In this document: piece after piece, positions 1 through 5,980 of the stretch
Layout: every line of letters begins with the position of its first letter
How positions within the stretch are numbered: the stretch's first letter is position 1
From: Nitrospirales bacterium
Lineage (GTDB): Bacteria; Nitrospirota; Nitrospiria; Nitrospirales; UBA8639
Direction: 5' to 3'
DNA length: 6,806 nt
Assembly (NCBI GenBank): GCA_029261305.1
Contig: JAJDBO010000299.1
Location: 1-6,806, forward strand
Made by a program: the position numbers and the translations under genes
Notes under the pieces: generated by a model
The model's input: the letters and a program-made list of their open reading frames with translations, nothing else
Told to the model about the DNA's origin: nothing
The model's database searches: none

Positions 1-1775
1 TGGAGTTTGGGACCTATCGAATTGATTCTAGCCGTTTGCAAGAGATGGCCAAGAATGTCTTAGCGCGGTATGGGTCTGTGCAGGAAAGTCTTGAGCCCAT
101 CCACACCCTAAGCGAGTTGTTCTCACTATTCCCCCAGAAAGGTGTCATTCAAGATCTCTGGACGATTCTTGAAGATGCGCGAGTGGAATTTCTCCTGCAA
201 CAAGAATATCCAGGGCTCCGTCATGATCTGGCGGCATTAGCGAAGGCCTCGGTGAGTATGCGTTCGCTTCTGCATGGGATGACGGCGCGCGAAATGGTAC
301 TTGATGCTTTACTCCTGCATATGACCCAAGGGGCTGACGCTGTGCATTTTCAGGATGAACTCAAGCCGGTGATTGAGCGTTGCTGGGCTTTGGCTCAATC
401 GATTTTGCAACCTTCGGCCTCGGCCGATGATGTGATAGAGACGGCGGATCAGATTTATCAAGTTATGGAAGACATGATTGGGACGTATAAAGTGCCCACG
501 ACAGAACCTCCTCCAGAATCTCAGGACGAGGAATCCGATCTGGGGGCTGGTCCGCGTGCGGCGGAAGAAACCGCTGGAGCCTACCGCTCCATTTCAAACT
601 TTGCCTATCGCGGCGAAATGAGTCCTGAACTTGTTCAAGGCGAAACAGATTCAGAAGAAGGGGTCGCCCCCTCTGGTGGCAAGAGCCCAGATATGCAGGA
701 GTTTGGTGGTGCCGGTGATTCGTCATCTCAAAGATCTGATCAATCGGGCAAAAAAGATTTCGTGGAGGATCAGCCGAATGATCGTGGTGATTCTCACCTA
801 GGGGAAGATCGCGTCTTGGAGGAACATTGGGCGGTTAAAGGGGTAGGGCAGGGGGATTTGCCAATTCAAAACGGTGAGGACCGAACTTTTCTCTATCCGG
901 AATGGGATGGCATGATTCAAGACTATCGACTCAAATGGTGTCGAGTGATCGAGCGGCCAGGTTCGGAAGGCAGCCCGGACTTTGCTCAAGCGACGTTGGA
1001 AAAACATGCGTCTTCCATTCGGTTATTGCGACGCTATTTTGAGACGATTCGTCCCACAGCTTTGCGTCGTGTGTATGGATATGAACATGGCGAAGAACTC
1101 GATCTTGATGCGGCCATTAATCGCGTTGTTGACCGACGCGCAGGTGGGGAACCGTCGGACCGAATTTATTCCCGGCGAGACAAACGTGAACGGCAAGTGG
1201 CCGTGGCATTTTTAGTGGACATGAGTGGATCGACCGGTCGGCAAATTGAATCTGGTGGGCGTCGTGTCATTGATATTGAAAAAGAAGGGTTGGTGTTGTT
1301 AGCCGAAGCCTTAGATGCCATCGGCGATCAATACGCCTTGTATGGGTTTTCCGGGCAAGGGCGAGACCATGTAGATTTTCTCGTGCTCAAAGATTTTGAA
1401 GAGACCGCACGCTACAAGATAGGTCAACGTATTGAAGCCATGGCTCCCCTTCAACAAAATCGCGACGGAGCGGCCATTCGTCATGCTGCACAAAAGTTGC
1501 TGCAGTGCCCAGCTCGGCATCGACTGTTAATTCTTCTGAGTGACGGGAAACCTCTTGATGGTGGATATGCGGAAGAATATGCCCTTGAAGATACCAAGAT
1601 GGCCTTGCGTGAAGCGCGACAACGTGGCATTAGTCCGTTTTGCTTGACGATTGATGGGGAAGCCAGCGGATACCTCAAGCGGATGTATGGAGACGTTCAG
1701 TATCTGGTTCTTGATGATGTGGCGGACTTGCCTGAGAGGCTGCCACGGGTGTATCAACGACTAACCGGGCGTTGA
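1..1775 (+). CDS. NorD/CbbO-family VWA-domain protein, 5'-truncated by the window edge
   Basis: The reading frame is open from the first complete codon (base 3) to TGA at 1773-1775, giving at least 590 residues. The true start is upstream; the first internal start-like codon (TTG at 36) is not credible because conserved-looking sequence precedes it. The C-terminal third is a von Willebrand factor A domain. Its MIDAS motif DMSGST is encoded at 1218-1235, a conserved RDGAAIRHA segment starts near 1462, and the SDGKP motif is at about 1539-1553, followed by the LEDTKMALREAR and FCLTID segments typical of NorD and CbbO. Between about 500 and 850 lies a long acidic, Ser/Gly-rich, probably disordered linker. 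No signal peptide or membrane segment is visible in the part present. Family knowledge: NorD/CbbO proteins work with a MoxR-type AAA+ ATPase (NorQ/CbbQ) to activate or insert metal into a target enzyme such as NO reductase or Rubisco. Neither partner nor target is in the window, so the client is unknown. Family assignment is firm; the specific NorD role is not. Confidence 0.85.
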   Translation, partial: EFGTYRIDSSRLQEMAKNVLARYGSVQESLEPIHTLSELFSLFPQKGVIQDLWTILEDARVEFLLQQEYPGLRHDLAALAKASVSMRSLLHGMTAREMVLDALLLHMTQGADAVHFQDELKPVIERCWALAQSILQPSASADDVIETADQIYQVMEDMIGTYKVPTTEPPPESQDEESDLGAGPRAAEETAGAYRSISNFAYRGEMSPELVQGETDSEEGVAPSGGKSPDMQEFGGAGDSSSQRSDQSGKKDFVEDQPNDRGDSHLGEDRVLEEHWAVKGVGQGDLPIQNGEDRTFLYPEWDGMIQDYRLKWCRVIERPGSEGSPDFAQATLEKHASSIRLLRRYFETIRPTALRRVYGYEHGEELDLDAAINRVVDRRAGGEPSDRIYSRRDKRERQVAVAFLVDMSGSTGRQIESGGRRVIDIEKEGLVLLAEALDAIGDQYALYGFSGQGRDHVDFLVLKDFEETARYKIGQRIEAMAPLQQNRDGAAIRHAAQKLLQCPARHRLLILLSDGKPLDGGYAEEYALEDTKMALREARQRGISPFCLTIDGEASGYLKRMYGDVQYLVLDDVADLPERLPRVYQRLTGR

Positions 1776-1926
1776 AAAAGGCCGCCAGCGGCGTTCTCGG
1801 CCCGAGGTCTGACCTCCGGGCTCACAAACTTGCCGCTCTTTGCGGCGTTCGCGCTCACGTACTATGAGTACGCTCCGCGCGCCCACGGTCCTGCGGCCTT
1901 GCTGGGCGACCTTTTTGAACGCCCGG
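1765..1926. repeat. Palindromic, hairpin-rich interspersed repeat (REP/MITE-like)
   Basis: The ends are imperfect inverted repeats. The left arm at 1765-1789 reads CCGGGCGTTGAAAAAGG and onward; the right arm at 1901-1926, reverse-complemented, reads CCGGGCGTTCAAAAAGG and onward. The arms differ by two substitutions and one single-base gap over about 25 bases. Between them are further hairpins: a stem at 1801-1820 (cccgaggt / acctccggg, one bulge), gccgc/gcggc at 1832-1846, and a perfect six-pair stem cgtact-atg-agtacg at 1858-1872. GCGGCGTTC occurs twice, at 1788-1796 and 1842-1850. The element is visibly more GC-rich than its flanks. No target-site duplication and no ORF of its own are seen, so it would be non-autonomous if mobile. 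I recall similar GTTGAAAAAGG-ended repeats between genes in Nitrospira genomes, but copy number cannot be checked here. Confidence 0.7.
1880..1916 (+). terminator. Possible intrinsic terminator formed by the repeat's right end
   Basis: A six-pair stem CGCCCA (1880-1885) / TGGGCG (1903-1908) encloses a GC-rich loop and is followed by CTTTTTG at 1911-1917. This has the shape of a weak rho-independent terminator for the upstream VWA gene. The left arm carries the matching A-tract (1775-1779), so the element could also stop transcription coming from the other side. The T-run is short (five) and the loop is long, so confidence is modest. Confidence 0.35.
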
Positions 1927-1954
1927 TGGGCACAAAGTTTGTTTATAGGGTATA

Positions 1955-1971
1955 CCAGCACATTGTACTGG
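1955..1971. promoter_or_regulatory. 17-base imperfect palindrome upstream of the 136-residue ORF
   Basis: The sequence CCAGCACATTGTACTGG pairs at seven of eight positions around a central T, 31 bases before the ATG at 2003. It lies between the repeat element and the gene, where an operator would be expected. I see no convincing -35/-10 pair in this short gap; the best alternatives match only three or four positions per hexamer. It may be a chance palindrome. Confidence 0.2.
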
Positions 1972-2002
1972 CAAATCGTTTTTCAAAAGGCGTTTTAACC
2001 TA

Positions 2003-2413
2003 ATGACCGATGAAACTCAACGACCAGTTGTTCCCCCTTGGTTATATAAATTGTTTACTGGGAATCAATATCCGTATATTCGTCGGTTAGCTAAATTTGG
2101 GAAAAAAGATCGAATAATCGGAGATCCGAGTTCTGAGCCGACCCGGGAAGAAATTGATGCCAAGTTTTGGGAGATCTATCCTCACTGTTCTGCCAAAGTG
2201 ATGCAGGAGGTAAAGCAAGGCATGATCGTCGGCTTTAAGGATTTGGGAGCCTATCCTCCTGGATGCTACCAAGAGCTTGCCGATACTCCAGAGGAGTTTC
2301 TTGCTCGTGAATATGGTCGGAAAAAGATTAAAGTCAATTTTTATTATGGGGAAAACTTCGTCTGCACCATCAATTTCAAGGTTGCAGGATGGGTGACTCA
2401 TGATGATGATTAA
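2003..2413 (+). CDS. Conserved-looking hypothetical protein, 136 residues
   Basis: I do not recognise the family. The ATG at 2003 is preceded by a weak, rather distant AAAAGG (1985-1990). The protein is soluble in appearance, with no signal peptide or transmembrane segment, and rich in aromatic residues. It starts with a Pro-rich stretch (VVPPW, residues 9-13), has a basic patch (FGKKDR, 32-37), a central segment with YPHC (59-62) and YPPGC (84-88), and a C-terminal beta-strand-like portion (about 108-130), ending in His-Asp-Asp-Asp. Three cysteines (62, 88, 121) do not form a recognisable metal motif. It lies 33 bases before mdh on the same strand, with no terminator between, so the two are probably co-transcribed. 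Its codon use looks like its neighbours, and it is not overlapped by a better ORF. It is likely a real gene of unknown role. Confidence 0.7.
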   Translation: MTDETQRPVVPPWLYKLFTGNQYPYIRRLAKFGKKDRIIGDPSSEPTREEIDAKFWEIYPHCSAKVMQEVKQGMIVGFKDLGAYPPGCYQELADTPEEFLAREYGRKKIKVNFYYGENFVCTINFKVAGWVTHDDD

Positions 2414-2446
2414 CTGGTTATTAGACTTCAATGGAAAAGGTGTGTC

Positions 2447-3391
2447 ATGAGTCGACAGAAAATTACCATCGTCGGTGCTGGAAATGTCGGGGGTTCAGCT
2501 GCACAGAGACTGGCTGAAAAGGATGGTTATGCCATTGTCCTCGTTGATATCGTGGAAGGTCTTCCGCAGGGGAAGGCCTTGGACTTGGCTCAAGCTGGGG
2601 CTGTGTGCGGATATGACTCCCAAATTATCGGTACCAATAATTACGACGAGACAGCCGACTCAGATGTCGTGGTGATTACCTCTGGCATGGCACGCAAGCC
2701 TGGTATGAGTCGCTCGGAATTGGTCGAAAAAAATACGAAGATTGTCCGATCGGTGGTTCAGGAAATTGTAAAGCGGTCCCCATCAGCGATCCTCGTCATT
2801 GTCGCCAATCCTCTCGATGCGATGACTCATGTGGCTTATCGAGTCAGCGGATTCCCTAAGGAGCGCGTGGTCGGTATGGCAGGTGTACTGGATTCAGCTC
2901 GATTCAGTACGTTCATTGCTCAAGAGTTGAATGTGTCAGTTCATAATGTGCATGCGATGGTTCTTGGCGGCCATGGAGATGCCATGGTGCCGTTGGTGAG
3001 ATATACCACCGTGAGTGGGCGTCCAGTGGATCAATGGATGTCCCAAGAACGGTTGGACGAAATTGTCAAACGAACTCGTAACGGTGGAGCGGAAATCGTG
3101 AATCTTCTCAAAACGGGAAGTGCTTATTTTGCACCAGCCGCCTCTGCCGTGGAGATGGTGGAAGCGATTATCAGAGATGAACATAAGGTAATTCCTTGTG
3201 CGGCTCTTTGTGAAGGAGAGTACGGGTTAAAAGGGACGTATATGGGTGTCCCTGTGCGTCTAGGAAAAAATGGCGTGGAGGAAATTTTGGAATATGACCT
3301 CACTGCTGACGAAAAGACCGCCTTTGATACTTCGGCTCAAGGCGTTCGCGAATTGTGCGAGGAAGTTGATCGTATTTTAGACGCCGGCTAA
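2447..3391 (+). CDS. mdh: Malate dehydrogenase (NAD-dependent, LDH-like bacterial type)
   Basis: This cytoplasmic enzyme interconverts malate and oxaloacetate with NAD(H), in the oxidative or reductive TCA cycle. The 314-residue length is normal for the LDH-like MDH group. The N-terminal Rossmann motif GAGNVG is at residues 10-15, and Asp34 ends the second strand, as expected for NAD rather than NADP binding. The substrate loop has ARKPGMSR: Arg83 stands where lactate dehydrogenase has Gln, marking malate/oxaloacetate specificity, and Arg89 is the second substrate-binding Arg. NPLD (121-124), Asp149 and Arg152 of VLDSAR, and catalytic His176 in GGHGD complete the active site. The ATG is preceded by GGAAAAGG (2433-2440) at good spacing. 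It follows the unknown 136-residue gene by 33 bases and converges on purE. Nothing is missing or broken. Confidence 0.97.
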   Translation: MSRQKITIVGAGNVGGSAAQRLAEKDGYAIVLVDIVEGLPQGKALDLAQAGAVCGYDSQIIGTNNYDETADSDVVVITSGMARKPGMSRSELVEKNTKIVRSVVQEIVKRSPSAILVIVANPLDAMTHVAYRVSGFPKERVVGMAGVLDSARFSTFIAQELNVSVHNVHAMVLGGHGDAMVPLVRYTTVSGRPVDQWMSQERLDEIVKRTRNGGAEIVNLLKTGSAYFAPAASAVEMVEAIIRDEHKVIPCAALCEGEYGLKGTYMGVPVRLGKNGVEEILEYDLTADEKTAFDTSAQGVRELCEEVDRILDAG

Positions 3392-3421
3392 AAAGCCGTG
3401 ATGCGTAATTCGGTAGGCGTC
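3380..3421. terminator. Nested stem-loop between convergent mdh and purE, possible terminator region
   Basis: An outer stem gacgcc (3380-3385) / ggcgtc (3416-3421) encloses an inner ggct-aaaa(a)-agcc hairpin (3386-3397) that overlaps the mdh stop codon. A T-rich stretch on the plus strand (3438-3450) comes about 17 bases after the structure, further than in a standard intrinsic terminator. On the minus strand the inner loop is all T, but no U-tract follows. It may separate the two convergent transcripts, but it is not a textbook terminator. Confidence 0.3.
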
Positions 3422-3455
3422 ATGCGTCAGAGAATTCTTCTTTTTATTTAACACT

Positions 3456-3959
3456 TCACGGTTTTAACACTGTATCTGCCAACACTTTCTCCGTTTGTTT
3501 TTTTCGGTAGTCTTTCAACCGTTGCTTAATCCCCGAATCAGATAACGCCAAAATCGCTGCTGCAAATAGTCCTGCGTTGGCGGCTCCGGCTTCTCCAATC
3601 GCCAACGTGGCCACGGGAATACCTTTGGGCATTTGCACGATCGACAATAGCGAGTCTAATCCTTGCAGTGCTTTGGATTGCATGGGGCAGCCTAAGACAG
3701 GCAAGGTGGTTTTGGCGGCGATGACTCCTGGTAAATGTGCCGCGCCACCAGCTCCGGCGATAATAACTTTGAGGCCACGAGATTCTGCCTGGCTGACATA
3801 TTCAAAGAGCGCATCTGGTGCTCGGTGGGCTGAGATCACTCGACATTCATTGCCAATGTCCAGTTGCGTCAATGTCTCGCTAGCGAGTCGCATAACATCC
3901 CAGTCGCTTTTGCTTCCCAAGATTATACCAACTAATAGTGCGGTATTCTGCGATTCCAC
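3456..3959 (-). CDS. purE: N5-carboxyaminoimidazole ribonucleotide mutase (PurE, class I)
   Basis: PurE converts N5-CAIR to CAIR in de novo purine synthesis, normally after PurK. The 167-residue length fits class I PurE. The signature motifs are all present: GSKSDWDVM (residues 15-23), SAHRAPD (43-49) with catalytic His45, and the glycine-rich [10 protein letters not shown] (69-78) phosphate/nucleotide loop, followed by the conserved [17 protein letters not shown] and [12 protein letters not shown] segments. The start is GTG (bases 3959-3957), chosen because AGGAG lies eight bases upstream and no ATG is nearby. No purK is adjacent on either side, so it must be elsewhere if this is a two-step pathway; the class I motif GSxSDW argues for PurK dependence. 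The gene is transcribed leftward from the shared intergenic region. Confidence 0.96.
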   Translation of the reverse strand: MESQNTALLVGIILGSKSDWDVMRLASETLTQLDIGNECRVISAHRAPDALFEYVSQAESRGLKVIIAGAGGAAHLPGVIAAKTTLPVLGCPMQSKALQGLDSLLSIVQMPKGIPVATLAIGEAGAANAGLFAAAILALSDSGIKQRLKDYRKKQTEKVLADTVLKP

Positions 3960-3967
3960 GTGTATGT

Positions 3968-3972
3968 CTCCT
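3968..3972 (-). promoter_or_regulatory. Ribosome binding site deciding the GTG start of purE
   Basis: Read on the minus strand, AGGAG sits within GAGAGGAG, eight bases before GTG at 3959-3957. This strong Shine-Dalgarno match fixes the non-ATG start. Confidence 0.75.
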
Positions 3973-4055
3973 CTCTTGTGTGTATGGATGAAATGACTGA
4001 TGTGGGTTGTTCTCTGTGCTTTTGCAGCGAGAAAAAGTGTACTAACTCACCATCA

Positions 4056-4083
4056 ATTTTACAAACCAATGGTTGGCTTGCAA
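4056..4083 (-). promoter_or_regulatory. Candidate promoter for purE
   Basis: On the minus strand TTGCAA (4083-4078, four of six -35 matches) and TAAAAT (4061-4056, five of six -10 matches) are 16 bases apart, about 97 bases before the purE start. The palindrome AACCATTGGTT falls in the spacer and could be an operator. The match is only fair. Confidence 0.3.
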
Positions 4084-4225
4084 TAGGAAGAGGAAGGGGC
4101 GATTACCTTTGGGTGATCACTGGGTTTCTTTCATGTGCCCGAAGCACCTTTGTGGTGAGAAGGTCTGTCTTCCCTCTCTTCTAACCATTTGAGAGTATTA
4201 TGTTTTTCGCCCTTTCGTCATGGTG

Positions 4226-4242
4226 AAATCCTTGACGGATTT
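4226..4242. promoter_or_regulatory. Inverted repeat centred on the -35 box, candidate operator
   Basis: AAATCC-TTGAC-GGATTT has perfect six-base arms around five bases, and its centre coincides with the -35 hexamer of the operon promoter. A dimeric repressor bound here would block RNA polymerase. I cannot name the regulator. Confidence 0.4.
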
Positions 4243-4261
4243 AGGATCTGGCCCGTATAGT
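4232..4261 (+). promoter_or_regulatory. Sigma-70-like promoter for the nuoF-like/ferredoxin/PTPS/folE operon
   Basis: TTGACG (4232-4237) and TATAGT (4256-4261) each match the consensus at five of six positions and are 18 bases apart. Transcription would start near 4268, leaving an untranslated leader of about 50 bases before the ATG at 4318. It is the best promoter in the window. Confidence 0.6.
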
Positions 4262-4317
4262 TCAAGGTTCTAAGCCAATCATTAATGTAGAAAACAACAC
4301 AGACAATCAAACGCTGT

Positions 4318-5625
4318 ATGACTCATAACTCTCATCTTCGCCTCCTTCAACCCTTAGAGGGAGAGCCTTGGGATATCGAGGCGTATATCAAGCAAGGTGG
4401 CTATGAATCCTTGCAACGCTGCCTGCGAGAGAAGGATCCAGATGCCGTGATTCAATCTCTCAAACGCGCGTCATTAAGAGGCCGAGGAGGAGCGGGGTTC
4501 CCGACCGGGTTGAAATGGGAAAAGGTCGTGCATCATCGGATTCAGGAACGCTATTTTGTGTGTAACGCCGGAGAGCATGAACCGGGAACTTTTAAAGATC
4601 GATATCTCATCGAGCATTTTCCTCATCAATTGATTGAGGGCTGCTTGATTGCCTCCTACATCGTGGGAGCGAAAGAATCATACATCTACTTGAATGCCGA
4701 ATTTGTGGATGCTCGAGCGAATTTGGAGAAGGCCATGGCGCAGGCGCGTGAGCGCGGATACCTTGGGAAGAATGTTTTAGATTTCGGGATCGATCTAGAA
4801 GTAGAAATATTTGATGGGCATGGCAGTTATGTGGCGGGTGAAGAAACTGCCATGTTGGAATCGATGCAAGGCCGACCAGCGCAACCCAAACAGAAGCCCC
4901 CGTTCTATCCAACTGATTTTGGGTTACATGGAAAACCTACTCTGGTCAATAATGTGGAAACCTTGTCGCATGTGCCCCATATCCTTCGAAAAGGCCCAGA
5001 GTGGTTTACGGATGTAGGACCAGAACGAAGCCCGGGGACGATGCTTTTTTCTTTGAGCGGGGCTGTGGCTCGACCGGGTGTCTATGAGTTGCCGTTAGGC
5101 ACGCCGCTTCGTCATTTAATTGAAGAATGTGGAGGGGGAGTCCCTCAGGGTCGAAAAGTGAAAGCCGTATTTCCTGGAGGCCCCTCCTTTGCCATGATTG
5201 GGCCGGATCAATTGGATCTTCCCATGGATTTTGATTCATTAAAAAAGGCGGGGACTGGGCTGGGTTCGGCTGGTGTGATTGTAGTCGATGATGCGACGTG
5301 TATGGTCCGACAGACGTTGAAACTCTCCAGTTTTTTTCGGGAAGAAAGTTGTGGCCAATGCCCGCCTTGTTATATTGGGACGGAAAATTTAGAAGGACTC
5401 GTGAGGAAAATTGAAGAAGGTCAGGGCACCCAACAGGATCTTGAGCAAATGATGCAAATTTCTGGCTATATTAAAGGGACGGGATTTTGCACGTTGGTGA
5501 CTGGGGCATCGGTCCTCGTCCAAAATAGTCTTCGCCTGTTTCGTCATGAGTTTGAAGCACATGTGGCCCAACATGCATGCCCCTTTAATCCTTCTATTGC
5601 CGGATCGGTTTCCGCCACGGGTTAA
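4318..5625 (+). CDS. nuoF: NuoF-like NADH-dehydrogenase flavoprotein (FMN, 4Fe-4S), stand-alone
   Basis: The 435-residue protein has the NuoF/Nqo1/HoxF diaphorase fold, which takes electrons from NAD(P)H through FMN to a 4Fe-4S cluster. The FMN/NADH glycine-rich motif GRGGAGFPTGLKW is at residues 55-67. CNAGEHEPGTFKDR starts at Cys82, GHGSYVAGEETAMLES is at 167-182, and GKPTLVNNVETL follows. An SLBB domain occupies about 241-325. The 4Fe-4S ligands are Cys345, Cys348, Cys351 (ESCGQCPPC) and Cys391. Length matches NuoF without the N-terminal NuoE-like or thioredoxin-like domains of larger relatives. The usual Asp in NADE is Gly85 here. The ATG at 4318 is the only start after an in-frame TAG at 4288-4290, yet no Shine-Dalgarno precedes it. 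No nuoE or nuoG is adjacent; instead a ferredoxin gene follows six bases later. It is therefore probably a diaphorase paired with that ferredoxin rather than a complex I subunit, though a complex I role cannot be excluded. Confidence 0.88.
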   Translation: MTHNSHLRLLQPLEGEPWDIEAYIKQGGYESLQRCLREKDPDAVIQSLKRASLRGRGGAGFPTGLKWEKVVHHRIQERYFVCNAGEHEPGTFKDRYLIEHFPHQLIEGCLIASYIVGAKESYIYLNAEFVDARANLEKAMAQARERGYLGKNVLDFGIDLEVEIFDGHGSYVAGEETAMLESMQGRPAQPKQKPPFYPTDFGLHGKPTLVNNVETLSHVPHILRKGPEWFTDVGPERSPGTMLFSLSGAVARPGVYELPLGTPLRHLIEECGGGVPQGRKVKAVFPGGPSFAMIGPDQLDLPMDFDSLKKAGTGLGSAGVIVVDDATCMVRQTLKLSSFFREESCGQCPPCYIGTENLEGLVRKIEEGQGTQQDLEQMMQISGYIKGTGFCTLVTGASVLVQNSLRLFRHEFEAHVAQHACPFNPSIAGSVSATG

Positions 5626-5631
5626 GTGCTC

Positions 5632-5976
5632 ATGCCGCGAATAACATTTGTTCACTCAGAAGGAAAAAGCGGAGAGGTGCCGGAAAATCTCTCAGTGCTT
5701 GAAGCCGCAGAAATGTTGGGCTTTCCGATGGAGCATGACTGCGGGGGGAATGCCTCATGTTCAACCTGTCGGGTGGAAGTGATGGTGGGAGGCGAGCATT
5801 TATCCGAAATCGACTTTGAAGAACAAGACTTATTAGATCGAGAGGCCCTCACCGAGCCGTATCACCGACTCAGTTGCCAAGCAAAAATCCTGGGCGATGT
5901 GATGGTGCAAGTTCCCGAAGAAAAGTGGGGTTCCAGCGAATCTGTCCAAGAAGGCACTAAATCTTCTCAATCGTGA
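5632..5976 (+). CDS. [2Fe-2S] ferredoxin, adrenodoxin/ISC-like
   Basis: A small soluble electron carrier of 114 residues. Cluster ligands are Cys37, Cys43, Cys46 and Cys82, giving the C-x5-C-x2-C-...-C pattern (DCGGNASCSTC, then RLSCQAKI) of the adrenodoxin/bacterial ISC-type group, with the acidic segment SEIDFEEQDLLDRE between. The last about 17 residues are a Ser/Glu-rich tail beyond the domain. I prefer the ATG at 5632; an in-frame GTG at 5626, directly after the upstream stop, would add two residues, and neither start has a strong ribosome binding site. The gene follows the nuoF-like stop codon by six bases and precedes the PTPS gene by four, so coupled translation is likely. It is the probable electron partner of the flavoprotein; a role in Fe-S assembly is possible but no isc genes are nearby. 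Confidence 0.9.
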   Translation: MPRITFVHSEGKSGEVPENLSVLEAAEMLGFPMEHDCGGNASCSTCRVEVMVGGEHLSEIDFEEQDLLDREALTEPYHRLSCQAKILGDVMVQVPEEKWGSSESVQEGTKSSQS

Positions 5977-5980
5977 GATC

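Larger units (their letters stand above)
3960..4317. other. 358-base divergent intergenic region between purE and the nuoF-like operon
   Basis: No credible gene lies here. Besides the two promoter candidates listed separately, I see an approximate direct repeat: ACCTTTGGGTGA at 4105-4116 and ACCTTTGTGGTGA at 4146-4158. There is also a small hairpin acctt/aaggt (4146-4164), a perfect GTGATCAC palindrome at 4113-4120, and an 11-base palindrome AACCAATGGTT at 4064-4074. The last 50 bases before the nuoF-like gene are A/C-rich and look unstructured. No riboswitch or tRNA is recognised. Confidence 0.6.

Noticed and set aside
36..38. TTG at base 36 as the start of the VWA gene
   Set aside because: The frame is open to the window edge and the residues before it (FGTYRID) look like family sequence, so the real start is upstream.
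1765..1926. CRISPR array or small structured RNA gene
   Set aside because: There are no regularly spaced identical repeats with spacers, and the hairpins are organised around terminal inverted repeats rather than a known RNA fold.
1915..1948. Promoter using TTGAAC (1915) with TTATAG (1943)
   Set aside because: The spacer would be 22 bases, too long for a sigma-70 promoter.
1761..1961. Minus-strand ORF across the repeat element
   Set aside because: Its sequence is Arg-rich and low in complexity, as expected from translating GC-rich hairpins; no protein motif is visible.
2087..2431. 114-codon minus-strand ORF opposite the 136-residue gene
   Set aside because: It spans most of the plus-strand ORF, has no recognisable motif, and the plus-strand gene fits the operon direction and spacing with mdh better.
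3577..3996. 139-codon plus-strand ORF opposite purE
   Set aside because: It is the antisense shadow of purE, whose motifs are unmistakable on the minus strand.
3960..4184. 74-codon plus-strand ORF in the purE-nuoF-like gap
   Set aside because: It starts from a non-ATG codon directly opposite the purE start and ribosome binding site, has a Cys-rich composition unlike a real domain, and overlaps the expected purE promoter.
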